64,000 nucleotides of DNA. Origin: a virus. The position numbers and the translations under genes are program-made. This document shows positions 56,747 through 63,999 of the stretch, in pieces. Position 1 is the stretch's first letter; each line of letters opens with the position of its first letter. Under the pieces are notes generated by a model, which made no database searches, was not told the origin of the DNA, and worked only from the letters and a program-made list of their open reading frames with translations. The DNA is taken from IMG/VR virus record IMGVR_UViG_3300042868_009074, positions 1 through 64,000 of that record; one strand, 5' to 3'.

Positions 56747-57627
56747 AATGTTAGTTCCTTTATTGGTGCGGGGTCGTGAATTAAGGTTCCAGTATCTCCA
56801 GTTACTAATATGTTTTTTTCATAGAATTTTACTAAGCCCTCTAAGCCGTCTGACTCGTATACCTTGAAGTGCTCTGCCCAAGCTGCACCATTATATAAAT
56901 CAGCTCCTTCACCAAGCGCCTTGCAAGATTCGTAAGCATTTAGTATTTTTTTCATAAAATGATCTAAGGATCTCCATTGAAAATGTCTAATCTCTATAAG
57001 TTGAGGACCAAAGATAATCTTATCATGACCGTAGTCATCTATTACAGTCTTGATGTTAGTGCCAATATTCCAACCGTTATGCTGTACAAAATGATTTCCA
57101 TTTGAAATTCTTACAAAGCTATCGTCATCTCTGAACTTAAAGCAGCTTTTGTGATTTGTTGGAAGATTCCATTTCCATTGCATTGAGTGAAAGGGGGAAG
57201 TTCCAGGTTCATCGAATTCTGTGATTGAATGATTTGTATACAATACCTTATAAGCATCTACTCCATCTTGGTCCAACAGCTCGAAAGCCTCTTGCAAGGT
57301 CTTGTCGTGCGCATGCCAGATCTCATCAATATCAAACGGAATAACCCATTGAGCTCCATGGCTTCTAGCCATAGAAGCAAGATTGGTCATCTTGTCGGAT
57401 TGAGTGTAGGCTACAACATTGTCATCTAAGATAATAATCTGAATATTTGGATTATACTTTGCTATGTTAGATTTAGCTTCTTCTATTTTTTGTCTAGTAT
57501 CATCTTTTGAAAGATTATCTGCAATTATTATTCCGGCAGCACCGTTTGCAGCAAAGTGATACATCGTGTGATCAATAATATCACCTTCGTCCTTAGCCAT
57601 CCCCACTGCCCAAAAATTAGTTGACAT
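56743..57627 (-). CDS. Glycosyltransferase (Glyco_tranf_2_4-like), 294 aa
   Basis: V-G-M-A-K-D-E-G-D-I-I-D (residues 8-19), I-I-I-A-D-N-L-S-K-D-D-T, and W-V-I-P-F-D-I-D-E-I-W with the FDIDE metal motif match the GT2_4/GT92-like class, common in bacterial and phage surface-glycan clusters. Cytoplasmic. ATG overlaps the neighbouring gene by 11 bases. Confidence 0.85.
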   Translation of the reverse strand: MSTNFWAVGMAKDEGDIIDHTMYHFAANGAAGIIIADNLSKDDTRQKIEEAKSNIAKYNPNIQIIILDDNVVAYTQSDKMTNLASMARSHGAQWVIPFDIDEIWHAHDKTLQEAFELLDQDGVDAYKVLYTNHSITEFDEPGTSPFHSMQWKWNLPTNHKSCFKFRDDDSFVRISNGNHFVQHNGWNIGTNIKTVIDDYGHDKIIFGPQLIEIRHFQWRSLDHFMKKILNAYESCKALGEGADLYNGAAWAEHFKVYESDGLEGLVKFYEKNILVTGDTGTLIHDPAPIKELTL

Positions 57628-58354
57628 TTACATCCTCATTTCCTACTGGGGTTAATCCATTCGCCATATTCCATTGAACGGAATTCTGTCTGTACATTTT
57701 AGCCTGAAGCGGTTCGCTAGTATCTATTGGGTAGAAAGTGTATCCGGCTTTTTCTAGTCTATCATAAAATATAGAATCTGCGCCAGACCAGCACCATTCT
57801 TCGTCGTTCCATCCATCTACTGCGTCAAACGATGCTCTGCTTGTCATCACTTGGTTATGATCTAGCTTATCAGCACCACGTACTAGTGGTTCATCAAAGA
57901 ATCTAACGCCTCTACCGTCAATTCCTCCACCATCGATATTATCGTTAGTATCTTTTACATGCTGTGCACAAAAGACTATGTCATGACCAGTTCGGTCTAC
58001 ATAAGACATCATCTTCTCTAGCATTGTAGGATAAAAATAATCGTCATCTGCTAAGTACATAAGATATTCACCATTGGAGAATCGTCTTACTCCTGTATTA
58101 ATTTGAGTAGCATATCTAGCGGTTTTTAATCTGTCTTCTTCTTTTATATTTGAGTTGAAAGCTATAACATTATCTAATGAAACGTATTCCTCTATGATAT
58201 TAATTACTTCTTGGTCAGAAGAATTATCGTCAGCTATTATTAGCTCAAAGTTATCATATGTTTGATTGATAACCGATTCTATGGCTCTAGTTAAATACTT
58301 TGCATTGTTATAACTTGTTAATACAACTGATACTTTTTTATTTGACACTTTCAC
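57617..58354 (-). CDS. Glycosyltransferase family 2, 245 aa
   Basis: GTG start. Classical GT2: V-S-V-V-L-T-S-Y-N-N-A-K-Y-L, A-I-E-S-V-I-N-Q-T-Y, I-I-A-D-D-N-S-S-D and L-A-D-D-D-Y with the DxD metal site, and W-C-W-S-G-A-D-S-I-F as acceptor loop. Part of the minus-strand sugar operon, overlapping both flanks. Confidence 0.92.
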   Translation of the reverse strand: MKVSNKKVSVVLTSYNNAKYLTRAIESVINQTYDNFELIIADDNSSDQEVINIIEEYVSLDNVIAFNSNIKEEDRLKTARYATQINTGVRRFSNGEYLMYLADDDYFYPTMLEKMMSYVDRTGHDIVFCAQHVKDTNDNIDGGGIDGRGVRFFDEPLVRGADKLDHNQVMTSRASFDAVDGWNDEEWCWSGADSIFYDRLEKAGYTFYPIDTSEPLQAKMYRQNSVQWNMANGLTPVGNEDVNVN

Positions 58355-58574
58355 TTCTCCATTTAATCATATTGCGAATATGTACATATTGCCACAGGAT
58401 CCACATTGCTAAAAAACCAGGCTTATCAAATATTATAGAGTATATAACCCAAGGAAATGAATGCAGGGCAACTATCAGATGTCCATACCATTTCTTATTG
58501 CCCACTAAGTAGCTACCAGATACTCCTATGAGTTCCATGCTAAATAATATCCAAGTCCAAGCTGTTTCGCTCAT
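58338..58574 (-). CDS. Small membrane protein, 78 aa
   Basis: ATG 58574 with GGAAGAGAG upstream is chosen over an upstream in-frame start. Three hydrophobic stretches (T-W-I-L-F-S-M-E-L-I-G-V; L-I-V-A-L-H-S-F-P-W-V-I-Y-S-I-I; G-F-L-A-M-W-I-L-W) with Trp-rich borders and a basic end recall small PnuC/queuosine-transporter-like or flippase-size proteins, without certain identity. First gene of the sugar operon. Confidence 0.65.
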   Translation of the reverse strand: MSETAWTWILFSMELIGVSGSYLVGNKKWYGHLIVALHSFPWVIYSIIFDKPGFLAMWILWQYVHIRNMIKWRSESVK

Positions 58575-58599
58575 ATGTCTCTCTTCCGTTATATTGTGG

Positions 58600-58605
58600 T
58601 ACAAT
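58600..58605 (+). promoter_or_regulatory. Extended -10 box for tRNA-Ser
   Basis: TTGTGGTACAAT gives TACAAT with an extended TG-G, 10 bases before tRNA-Ser (58616). Shared layout with the boxes at 39000 and 39425. The opposite strand starts the sugar operon here. Confidence 0.6.
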
Positions 58606-58615
58606 TATAACACAG

Positions 58616-58710
58616 GGAGAGGTGCCAGAGCTAGGTCGAATGGGGCATCCTGCTAAGATGTTGAAGGTCTTAAAAGCCTTCCGTGGGTTCGAATCCCACC
58701 CTCTCCGCCA
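58616..58710 (+). tRNA. tRNA-Ser (anticodon GCT)
   Basis: Acceptor GGAGAGG (58616-58622) pairs with CCTCTCC (58700-58706), discriminator G, encoded CCA to 58710. Loop C-T-G-C-T-A-A gives GCT; a long class II variable arm is present, T arm GTGGGTTCGAATCCCAC is canonical. Lone plus-strand gene within the minus-strand region. Confidence 0.96.
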
Positions 58711-58776
58711 TTATCTTTTCCAGAGAAAAGAAACATACATCATAACGACGAGAGTAAAAAACGTTATGTATAGCAT
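58711..58776 (-). CDS. Membrane peptide, 21 aa
   Basis: ATG 58776 lies one base after the upstream stop; product M-L-Y-I-T-F-F-T-L-V-V-M-M-Y is a single hydrophobic helix ending W-K-R. It ends exactly next to tRNA-Ser on the other strand. Could be chance. Confidence 0.3.
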   Translation of the reverse strand: MLYITFFTLVVMMYVSFLWKR

Positions 58777-58777
58777 A

Positions 58778-58993
58778 TTAATCCTGAGTTAGAACTTTCA
58801 TTATCAAAAAAGAAAGACGCATCAGATCACGGTTATCAATACTGAAAACGTAATCTGATCCGTCTCTTGCTTTAACATTGAATGTATGCGCTTTTACAAG
58901 CTCACCTTCAGTGTTGAGCATTGTTGCTTCTTTTGTTAGTTGGATCTGATCTATCATTGGCATAAAGCCACTGAAAGAATTATCTTCTGACAT
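58778..58993 (-). CDS. Small protein of unknown function, 71 aa
   Basis: Begins M-S-E-D-N-S-F-S-G-F-M-P-M; contains a beta-hairpin-like stretch (F-N-V-K-A-R-D-G-S-D-Y-V-F-S-I-D) and a hydrophobic helix at the end. Follows the oxygenase-like gene by 13 bases. Not recognised. Confidence 0.55.
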   Translation of the reverse strand: MSEDNSFSGFMPMIDQIQLTKEATMLNTEGELVKAHTFNVKARDGSDYVFSIDNRDLMRLSFLIMKVLTQD

Positions 58994-59006
58994 ACTATAT
59001 CCTGAC

Positions 59007-59801
59007 TTAATCTTCTACTAGAATGTATAAATGATTCTGTGGATCTGATTCGTAAGCCCAAAATCTACTGAATATTCTTTGATCGTATTCAAAACCACCT
59101 TTTACAGCGTGATACATTGAGAATAGGTCAACTAATATGGTATCATACAAATCCCAAATCCACCACTTTTGAATTTGTTCGTCGTCATTAACGGTATTAA
59201 ATATCCATTTTAGTATAATATTAAAAAGTTCAACATCTTCTTTTGAAGGTTCTTTATCATGAATAGTTATTAGGTCTTCTGATATGTTAGGACCGATTCT
59301 TAACATTGGCTCATGAGTATTTGGGTGTGGCTTAATTGCATCACGCGCAGGAAAATTACCATTAGAATCTTTAACTACTGCACCAGATAGAAACTGCAAC
59401 CATTCTTTTGGCATCTTTTTCCATACGTCTCTAGAATTGATAAATCCAGTCATACCATGCCCAATCGGACAAGTTAACTCCCTCATGTTCCAAGAAGCTG
59501 CTACCTGAGGATTAGTACTCTTTACATGTTCTAAGTGCCATGGAATTAATATCTGATCTTTAGTTTTTTTTTCCTCATATAGATCAATTGTAAAAGTATG
59601 GTTTTCCATATTGATAGAAGAGATATGTTTCCATTTTAATTTTTCTGCAAAAACATTCATTAATTTTTCTTGTTCAGAAAAAGAAATGTTTATTTTATTA
59701 AATCCTAAAAAACCTTCAGATAAAAACATGTCTACATAATAATCGATATTGTCAATAATATCTTTATACTGACAATTCTCTATTTTTTTTATTACATTCA
59801 T
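59007..59801 (-). CDS. TauD-like 2OG-Fe(II) dioxygenase, 264 aa
   Basis: W-H89-L-E91-H is the proximal iron site with Glu in place of Asp, and S-M-Y-H near residue 230 the likely distal His. R-I-F-S-R near the C-terminus may anchor 2OG. The size and the N-P-Q-V-A-A-S-W-N-M stretch after the iron site fit TauD/TfdA enzymes. It may hydroxylate a sugar or small molecule. Assignment rests on motif order, with moderate certainty. Confidence 0.62.
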   Translation of the reverse strand: MNVIKKIENCQYKDIIDNIDYYVDMFLSEGFLGFNKINISFSEQEKLMNVFAEKLKWKHISSINMENHTFTIDLYEEKKTKDQILIPWHLEHVKSTNPQVAASWNMRELTCPIGHGMTGFINSRDVWKKMPKEWLQFLSGAVVKDSNGNFPARDAIKPHPNTHEPMLRIGPNISEDLITIHDKEPSKEDVELFNIILKWIFNTVNDDEQIQKWWIWDLYDTILVDLFSMYHAVKGGFEYDQRIFSRFWAYESDPQNHLYILVED

Positions 59802-59832
59802 TTTATTGTGTCACTTTTTAGGACCAGCCATA

Positions 59833-59994
59833 CTATTTCTTTTTCTTTGCTGCTCTCATATTATCTATAAGATTTGGATATGGTCTTCCTGCAGCTTTTG
59901 CCATTGCTTTAGCCGAAGCTTTTGCTTTAGGTGCAAGTTTTTTTGATTTTGATTTAGGATTTGGACTATCCCAAACCTGCTTATCTTTTGCCAT
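59833..59994 (-). CDS. Small Lys/Ala-rich protein, 53 aa
   Basis: Begins M-A-K-D-K-Q-V-W-D-S-P-N-P and ends A-A-K-K-K-K, with a run of alternating Lys and Ala in between. First in the genome-left direction of a string of ten small basic genes; two bases separate it from the next. Likely a virion-internal or nucleic-acid-binding protein, by composition only. Confidence 0.6.
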   Translation of the reverse strand: MAKDKQVWDSPNPKSKSKKLAPKAKASAKAMAKAAGRPYPNLIDNMRAAKKKK

Positions 59995-59996
59995 TA

Positions 59997-60140
59997 TTAT
60001 TTTTTCTTATTCTTTCCCATAATAGACTTCTGAAGAAATGCTGGTAACTTCTTTTGTGCAGCTGTCATTCCTGCAGCCTTAGGTGCAGCTTTTGCTGGCT
60101 TAGCTATCATTTTTTTTGCGGATGCTTTTTTCATTGCCAT
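59997..60140 (-). CDS. Small Lys/Ala-rich protein, 47 aa
   Basis: ATG 60140 behind GAGGAAAA. M-A-M-K-K-A-S-A-K-K start; the end K-K-L-P-A-F-L-Q-K is nearly repeated in the neighbour at 60469 (K-K-L-P-P-F-I-Q), so the two are probably paralogues. Confidence 0.6.
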   Translation of the reverse strand: MAMKKASAKKMIAKPAKAAPKAAGMTAAQKKLPAFLQKSIMGKNKKK

Positions 60141-60163
60141 TTTATTTTTCCTCTTTTGTTGTG

Positions 60164-60469
60164 TTATTTATTTTTTGAATTATTTCTTTTTGAAATGCCA
60201 GCAGCTTTTTTCTTAGCGTCTGCTTTAGAACTAGCACCCCAAGCATTTAATGATAATAGTAACCTAGTTGGTTTACCATTCTTATCTTTTTCTGGACCGG
60301 GCATTCCGCCCATCCTTGCTAAGAATGAAGCACGTCTTGGGTTGTCTCCAGCTTTTACTGGGGCCTTAAGATTCATACCATCTTTTTTAGCAGAGGCTCT
60401 ACCCTTGGCATTTAATCCACCTTTAGGGTTTTTGCCCGCTTTTGTTTGCCATGTCGGTGATTTCGCCAT
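60164..60469 (-). CDS. DUF6321-like phage protein, 101 aa
   Basis: K-A-G-K-N-P-K-G-G-L-N-A-K-G-R-A-S near the start and G-D-N-P-R-R-A-S-F-L-A-R-M, P-G-P-E-K-D, R-L-L-L-S-L-N-A-W-G-A-S-S match a conserved small phage family that I recall as DUF6321. Very basic, helical; found near structural genes. Probably DNA- or capsid-associated. Its ATG overlaps the stop of the upstream gene. Confidence 0.8.
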   Translation of the reverse strand: MAKSPTWQTKAGKNPKGGLNAKGRASAKKDGMNLKAPVKAGDNPRRASFLARMGGMPGPEKDKNGKPTRLLLSLNAWGASSKADAKKKAAGISKRNNSKNK

Positions 60470-60579
60470 TACTTCTTCTTTCTTGCCATTTGGATGAATG
60501 GTGGAAGCTTTTTTTCAGCTGCAGGAATTGCTTTTGATGCCTTCTTAGCTGAAGGATTAGATGTTTTTTTAGATTTCAT
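60469..60579 (-). CDS. Small Lys-rich protein, 36 aa
   Basis: ATG 60579; TAATG overlap with the DUF6321-like gene. Contains K-K-L-P-P-F-I-Q-M-A-R-K-K-K, similar to the 60140 protein. Composition basic, no fold predicted. Confidence 0.55.
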   Translation of the reverse strand: MKSKKTSNPSAKKASKAIPAAEKKLPPFIQMARKKK

Positions 60580-60593
60580 AACAACTCGTCTTA

Positions 60594-60788
60594 TCAGTTT
60601 GGCTTTTTCATCTTCTTGTTTGAAGAAAATGTTTCAGCAGTGGCTTTTTTTGTGCCGTACATCTTGTAAGCAGGAACAGATTTTGCGCCATTAATACTAT
60701 TATCTTTTTTTGGCTTGCCTGCATTTAGAATTGTGTTATTATCTTTATTGGTTTTAGCTGCTTTGTTAGCTGCTTTTTTTGCTGCCAT
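60594..60788 (-). CDS. Small Lys/Asn-rich protein, 64 aa
   Basis: ATG 60788 behind AAGGAAAAT; an upstream in-frame start overlaps the next gene. Starts M-A-A-K-K-A-A-N-K-A-A-K and has Y-K-M-Y-G-T-K-K-A near its middle. One of the basic cluster. Confidence 0.6.
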   Translation of the reverse strand: MAAKKAANKAAKTNKDNNTILNAGKPKKDNSINGAKSVPAYKMYGTKKATAETFSSNKKMKKPN

Positions 60789-60789
60789 T

Positions 60790-60987
60790 TTATTTTCCTT
60801 TTTTATTGATCTTCCTAAGGGTCTTAGCAAGGTTTGCCTGCTGTACCGTCAACTTACTATATTTTGATGGATTTTTGGTTACGGCTGATGCCATACCCGC
60901 TACAGATTTATTGGCCTTTTTAGCCTTAGCAGTAAACGCACCTGGGCGCTTGATTGCTCCCTGAATCCAGTTTTTCTTATCTGCCAT
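60790..60987 (-). CDS. Small basic protein with conserved phage pattern, 65 aa
   Basis: W-I-Q-G-A-I-K-R-P-G-A-F-T-A-K-A-K-K-A and N-P-S-K-Y-S ... Q-Q-A-N-L-A-K-T-L match a small basic family common in cyanophage and other phage virion regions. Helical after residue 20. AAGGAATC precedes the ATG, with two -10-like boxes upstream. Confidence 0.68.
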   Translation of the reverse strand: MADKKNWIQGAIKRPGAFTAKAKKANKSVAGMASAVTKNPSKYSKLTVQQANLAKTLRKINKKGK

Positions 60988-61021
60988 GTTGATTCCTTAT
61001 AAGTTAAACAAGTAAGGGTGA

Positions 61022-61064
61022 TACCATTATAGTACCACCCCCACCCACTTTTTATATTATAGCA
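61022..61064 (-). promoter_or_regulatory. Two -10-like boxes before the 65-aa basic gene
   Basis: GTGGTACTATAATGGTA at 61022-61038 is a variant of the late motif, and an extended -10, TGCTATAAT, lies at 61056-61064. Both point leftwards at the gene starting 60987. Confidence 0.5.
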
Positions 61065-61073
61065 CGGATGCTA

Positions 61074-61286
61074 TTAACCGATAGTCTTGCCCTTGGTATT
61101 CTTGATTGGGCGCTTAGCAAGATTCATTTGACCGGCAGATGCTGCTGGCTTAGGGGCTGATGTGCCCTTCTTTTCAATGGTCTTACCTTTGCTATTCTTG
61201 ATAGGACGAACGCCCATCTTTGCTTGACCTGCACTTACGCTTGGTTCTGGTGCCGAAGTACCTTTTCCTGACATTTTCTTTGCCAT
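61074..61286 (-). CDS. Basic protein with internal duplication, 70 aa
   Basis: G-T-S-A-P-E-P-S-V-S-A-G-Q and R-P-I-K-N-S-K-G-K-T-I appear twice (about residues 9-35 and 40-69), a tandem duplication of about 32 residues. A strong AAGGAG precedes ATG 61286. Member of the Lys-rich cluster. Confidence 0.65.
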   Translation of the reverse strand: MAKKMSGKGTSAPEPSVSAGQAKMGVRPIKNSKGKTIEKKGTSAPKPAASAGQMNLAKRPIKNTKGKTIG

Positions 61287-61315
61287 TTTATTTTCTCCTT
61301 GTATTAATACTAGTA

Positions 61316-61549
61316 TTATTTTCCACGATGAGATTTGAGATGTACATCTATCTTATCGTCGACCTTGTCAACTTGATCATCTAGGTGATCAAGTTTTTTA
61401 TGTAAATGAATCATATCATCTTTTACATTTATGAGCAAATCTGCGACCACATTATGATCGCTTTTATTTTCTTTTCTTCCCGCTTGAACTAGGGATGCTA
61501 ATATAGCGCCCAATGCAGCTATTAAAGAAACTATAATTGCCGAATCCAC
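61316..61549 (-). CDS. Membrane-anchored coiled-coil protein, 77 aa
   Basis: Residues 4-22 are a hydrophobic helix (I-I-V-S-L-I-A-A-L-G-A-I-L-A-S-L-V), followed by an extended heptad region (H-K-K-L-D-H-L-D-D-Q-V-D-K-V-D-D-K-I) and a basic end. This topology resembles small phage spanin or holin-accessory proteins. Unlike its neighbours it is not Lys/Ala-rich. Confidence 0.6.
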   Translation of the reverse strand: MDSAIIVSLIAALGAILASLVQAGRKENKSDHNVVADLLINVKDDMIHLHKKLDHLDDQVDKVDDKIDVHLKSHRGK

Positions 61550-61555
61550 TGAAGT

Positions 61556-61684
61556 CTACTTCTTCTTAGAGATTTTTTTAGGAGCAGCTATTTTTTTTGC
61601 CATAGAACTCGTGTTCAACAAAATAGTACCAATTTGATAATCTTTATTTGAACTATTTTTTTGCGATGCCTTTTTTGCTGCCAT
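61556..61684 (-). CDS. Small Lys-rich protein, 42 aa
   Basis: ATG 61684 with GGAAAAAA upstream; overlaps the next upstream gene by 32 bases. M-A-A-K-K-A-S start and P-K-K-I-S-K-K-K end. A second in-frame ATG at 61603 would give a 15-residue peptide. Confidence 0.5.
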   Translation of the reverse strand: MAAKKASQKNSSNKDYQIGTILLNTSSMAKKIAAPKKISKKK

Positions 61685-61814
61685 TTGTTTTTTTTCCTTT
61701 AAATTTAGTTATATTGGTTTTAGTAACTTTAGGATTAGGCTGCAAAATACCCTTGAAATTAGTAGTCCCCATTTTTGGGAGTCCGCCTATAAAAAGTTCT
61801 TTTTTCTTAGCCAT
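61653..61814 (-). CDS. Small Lys-rich protein, 53 aa
   Basis: M-A-K-K-K-E-L-F-I-G-G-L-P-K-M-G start, K-G-K-K-T and I-A-K-K end. It follows the late-type motif at 61842. Basic throughout. Confidence 0.55.
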   Translation of the reverse strand: MAKKKELFIGGLPKMGTTNFKGILQPNPKVTKTNITKFKGKKTNGSKKGIAKK

Positions 61815-61841
61815 GAAAATCCCAAAAATATACTACTAGAC

Positions 61842-61858
61842 ATCTAAGTATAGTAATG
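61842..61858 (-). promoter_or_regulatory. Late-type promoter motif before the Lys-rich cluster
   Basis: Minus strand reads CATTACTATACTTAGAT, matching RTTACTATWWT, 28 bases upstream of ATG 61814. Confidence 0.55.
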
Positions 61859-61917
61859 TAAAAACAAAAAAATTCCCCCTATATATAGAATATAAGGGGA
61901 ACTTTCTTTGAAATATA

Positions 61918-62223
61918 TTAAGCTGACTTCTTAGGTCTGCCTTTTGGATTCTTAGTTTCCTTGGCAGGAGCAGCTTTTTCAGCCTTCTTAGCAGCTGGTT
62001 TAGGAGCTTTCTTTTTAGCTTCATCAACTACTTTTTTGCCCTCTTCAACAGCAGTCTTGACAACTTTTTCAGCTGCAACATCTGCTACTTCTGCAATTTC
62101 CTGGACGTCTTCAACTACTGAATCAATTATTGAATTAATAACTGAATCCTGTATATTTGAAGGTTTGCTCTTCTTAAACTTTAAAAGAAGACCAGTTACT
62201 TTCTTTGCTAATTTCTTAATCAT
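61918..62223 (-). CDS. Lys/Ala/Pro-tailed basic protein, 101 aa
   Basis: Basic N-terminus (M-I-K-K-L-A-K-K-V), an acidic amphipathic helical middle (S-V-V-E-D-V-Q-E-I-A-E-V), and a histone H1-like tail (P-K-P-A-A-K-K-A-E-K-A-A-P-A-K) ending G-R-P-K-K, an AT-hook core. It could bind DNA in the virion or host nucleoid. GAGGTAATC precedes the ATG. A gactatagtc palindrome at 62263-62272 lies upstream. Confidence 0.65.
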   Translation of the reverse strand: MIKKLAKKVTGLLLKFKKSKPSNIQDSVINSIIDSVVEDVQEIAEVADVAAEKVVKTAVEEGKKVVDEAKKKAPKPAAKKAEKAAPAKETKNPKGRPKKSA

Positions 62224-62310
62224 GATTACCTCGTTTAGTTAACTTTATTTTGAATTAATTCAGACTATAGTCTATATCATATTATTTAAATATGCAAGTT
62301 TTTGACAAAA

Positions 62311-62631
62311 TTATTTAGCTTGTTGTGTATCTTTAATTAGCTGATATCTTTCGCCAGTTTCTCTAGAAACAAGACCGAACCCATAGGCAGCTGCTTCTTT
62401 TACAGCTTCCGACAAGGCTTCCTTATCATCTAGAGACATTTCAGAAAGGGGAAGGGAGATCGCTGCGTAAACGTCAACGTTCTCAAAATTTCCTATATTA
62501 ACCTTTCTATTAACTCCGCATATAAAAACGGGGTTCGTACTGATAGTAACCTCTCCGGCCAATGCACTAACTGCTTGGTCTAGTGGTGCGTCTGTGGATT
62601 GCTCCTGGGCTGACTTTGATATCTTAGGCAT
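62311..62631 (-). CDS. Phage protein of unknown function, 106 aa
   Basis: Starts within the dNMP kinase end (overlap 8 bases). Beta-rich core (F-I-C-G-V-N-R-K-V-N-I-G-N-F-E-N-V-D-V-Y) and a helical end (D-K-E-A-L-S-E-A-V-K-E-A-A). A compact soluble protein, maybe an accessory of nucleotide or DNA metabolism by position. Confidence 0.6.
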   Translation of the reverse strand: MPKISKSAQEQSTDAPLDQAVSALAGEVTISTNPVFICGVNRKVNIGNFENVDVYAAISLPLSEMSLDDKEALSEAVKEAAAYGFGLVSRETGERYQLIKDTQQAK

Positions 62632-63433
62632 TTACTTCCTCTTTGATTCCTATTTGCTTTAGTGTTTCGAGTGTTTGTTGTTCAACGTTCATATTATCGG
62701 TATTAATTACCAATGTGGCTATCTTTTTTATATCTTCTATAGATTGTTCTGACTTGTGGGAAGCTTGCACCTCGTCCATAAGTCTACCATCTCTTTTCAT
62801 CAATCTTTCGTCTAATGTTTCTTGAGATGCGTCAAAACAGATGACTATTCCGTTTGGCTGCTTGAGGATAGCCTCTGCTTCGTTTACGAAACGAACATCG
62901 GATACCAGAATCACTACTTGTGGGACTAAGGCATCTTCGTTGTCTCTCGACTCAGCAAAAAAAGATTTAATGTTTGATTTATATATCTGATAGCTTTTTC
63001 TTATTCCCCAATTAACGAAACAATTAGGATCAAAGTCCCTACATATATCTCCTGCTTTTTGGAGGAAAGTTCTAGGCTTAATACCTTCTGGCTCTATTGG
63101 CATAGAAAATACTTGCTCTACCATTTTAGTTAGATCCTGGTAATGCGGAACATTACCTATTGGCGATCCACCAAAAATTTCGTATAGAACATCATGAATT
63201 GCATACATTCTTCTCGATGCTTCATTATTTCCCTGTATGAGCTTCTTGGCAGATGCTAATTCATAAAGAGGAATTGCATAAAATATATGATCCCACTTTA
63301 ATCCGTACTTGTTAGTCTCTAAGGAGCCTTTTGGAACTATGCTCTCAGCAACTGAAGTTTTACCGCTTCCAGCTCTACCAGCTAACCCAATTATGATTGG
63401 GTGATCTTGATGTCTTATGTATTGGTTAATCAT
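62624..63433 (-). CDS. Deoxynucleoside monophosphate kinase (T4 gp1-like)
   Basis: 269 residues. P-loop G-L-A-G-R-A-G-S-G-K-T (about 16-26), then R-T-F-L-Q-K-A-G-D near residue 138 and V-S-D-V-R-F-V-N-E near residue 176, followed by R-D-G-R-L in the lid region: the pattern of phage dNMP kinases. It converts dNMPs released from host DNA into dNDPs for phage DNA synthesis. The downstream gene is coupled by overlap; RNase HI is encoded immediately upstream. Confidence 0.85.
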   Translation of the reverse strand: MINQYIRHQDHPIIIGLAGRAGSGKTSVAESIVPKGSLETNKYGLKWDHIFYAIPLYELASAKKLIQGNNEASRRMYAIHDVLYEIFGGSPIGNVPHYQDLTKMVEQVFSMPIEPEGIKPRTFLQKAGDICRDFDPNCFVNWGIRKSYQIYKSNIKSFFAESRDNEDALVPQVVILVSDVRFVNEAEAILKQPNGIVICFDASQETLDERLMKRDGRLMDEVQASHKSEQSIEDIKKIATLVINTDNMNVEQQTLETLKQIGIKEEVNA

Positions 63434-63441
63434 AAGTAAGA

Positions 63442-63885
63442 TTATATCACATCATCTTTTGTTTTGGGCGTTTTTCTTTTTTCCAAAGTATCTAGAAATT
63501 CATTAGCAAGAGCGTCGGGTTCCCATACGAAAGATCTTTCAACTTGTACAACCTTGAAATTAAATTCATCTCTAATATCTTCCACTGTCATCAATAACGG
63601 CAATAGAGAATCGTTTCTGCATTTCCATTTTCCGTTTATCTGATTAGCTACAACAGCTGAGTCTGTATAGATTACAGGGTTTAATAGATCTCCCATAGAG
63701 CAGATTAACAGACCAGCAATTACTGCTTCATACTCAGCTTCGTTATTACTCCTTGGGCCAAGACCTCTAGCAAACTGTGCAATCTTTTTTCTATTTCTAT
63801 AGATAGTCGTTGCGCAAGCAGCTTCCCCTATCCTTTTTTGCCCCTGCCCTCTTGATGCCCCGTCACAAAAAACTTCTATAATCAC
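63442..63885 (-). CDS. rnhA: Ribonuclease HI-like
   Basis: GTG 63885 start. 147 residues: F-C-D8-G-A-S-R-G at the first metal Asp, N-N-E-A-E-Y-E-A with the catalytic Glu, Y-T-D-S with the second Asp, and P-D-A-L-A-N-E-F with the last Asp. This is the compact RNase HI fold seen in many phages, removing RNA primers or R-loops. The next gene ends 9 bases upstream. Confidence 0.93.
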   Translation of the reverse strand: MIIEVFCDGASRGQGQKRIGEAACATTIYRNRKKIAQFARGLGPRSNNEAEYEAVIAGLLICSMGDLLNPVIYTDSAVVANQINGKWKCRNDSLLPLLMTVEDIRDEFNFKVVQVERSFVWEPDALANEFLDTLEKRKTPKTKDDVI

Positions 63886-63894
63886 CTAACAACC

Positions 63895-63999
63895 CTAACT
63901 AATTTTAACGTTGTATTTAATATTATATCTTTTTGCCATTTGGACTATATTCTCCTCTTGAGAAGGAGAACTAGCAATGTAAGTTGAGTTCAAAAGAAA
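63895..63999 (-). CDS. C-terminal part of an unknown gene (start outside window)
   Basis: An open frame enters from the right edge and ends at TAG 63895-63897, giving 34 residues that include N-S-T-Y-I-A-S-S-P-S-Q-E-E-N and finish K-Y-N-V-K-I-S. No other frame is open over this stretch. Too short for identification. Confidence 0.55.
   Translation of the reverse strand, partial: FLLNSTYIASSPSQEENIVQMAKRYNIKYNVKIS

Noticed and set aside
60249-60266. Late-type motif copy inside the DUF6321-like gene
   Set aside because: The GGTTACTATTATC string encodes R-L-L-L-S, so it can be explained by coding; no start codon follows at a suitable distance.
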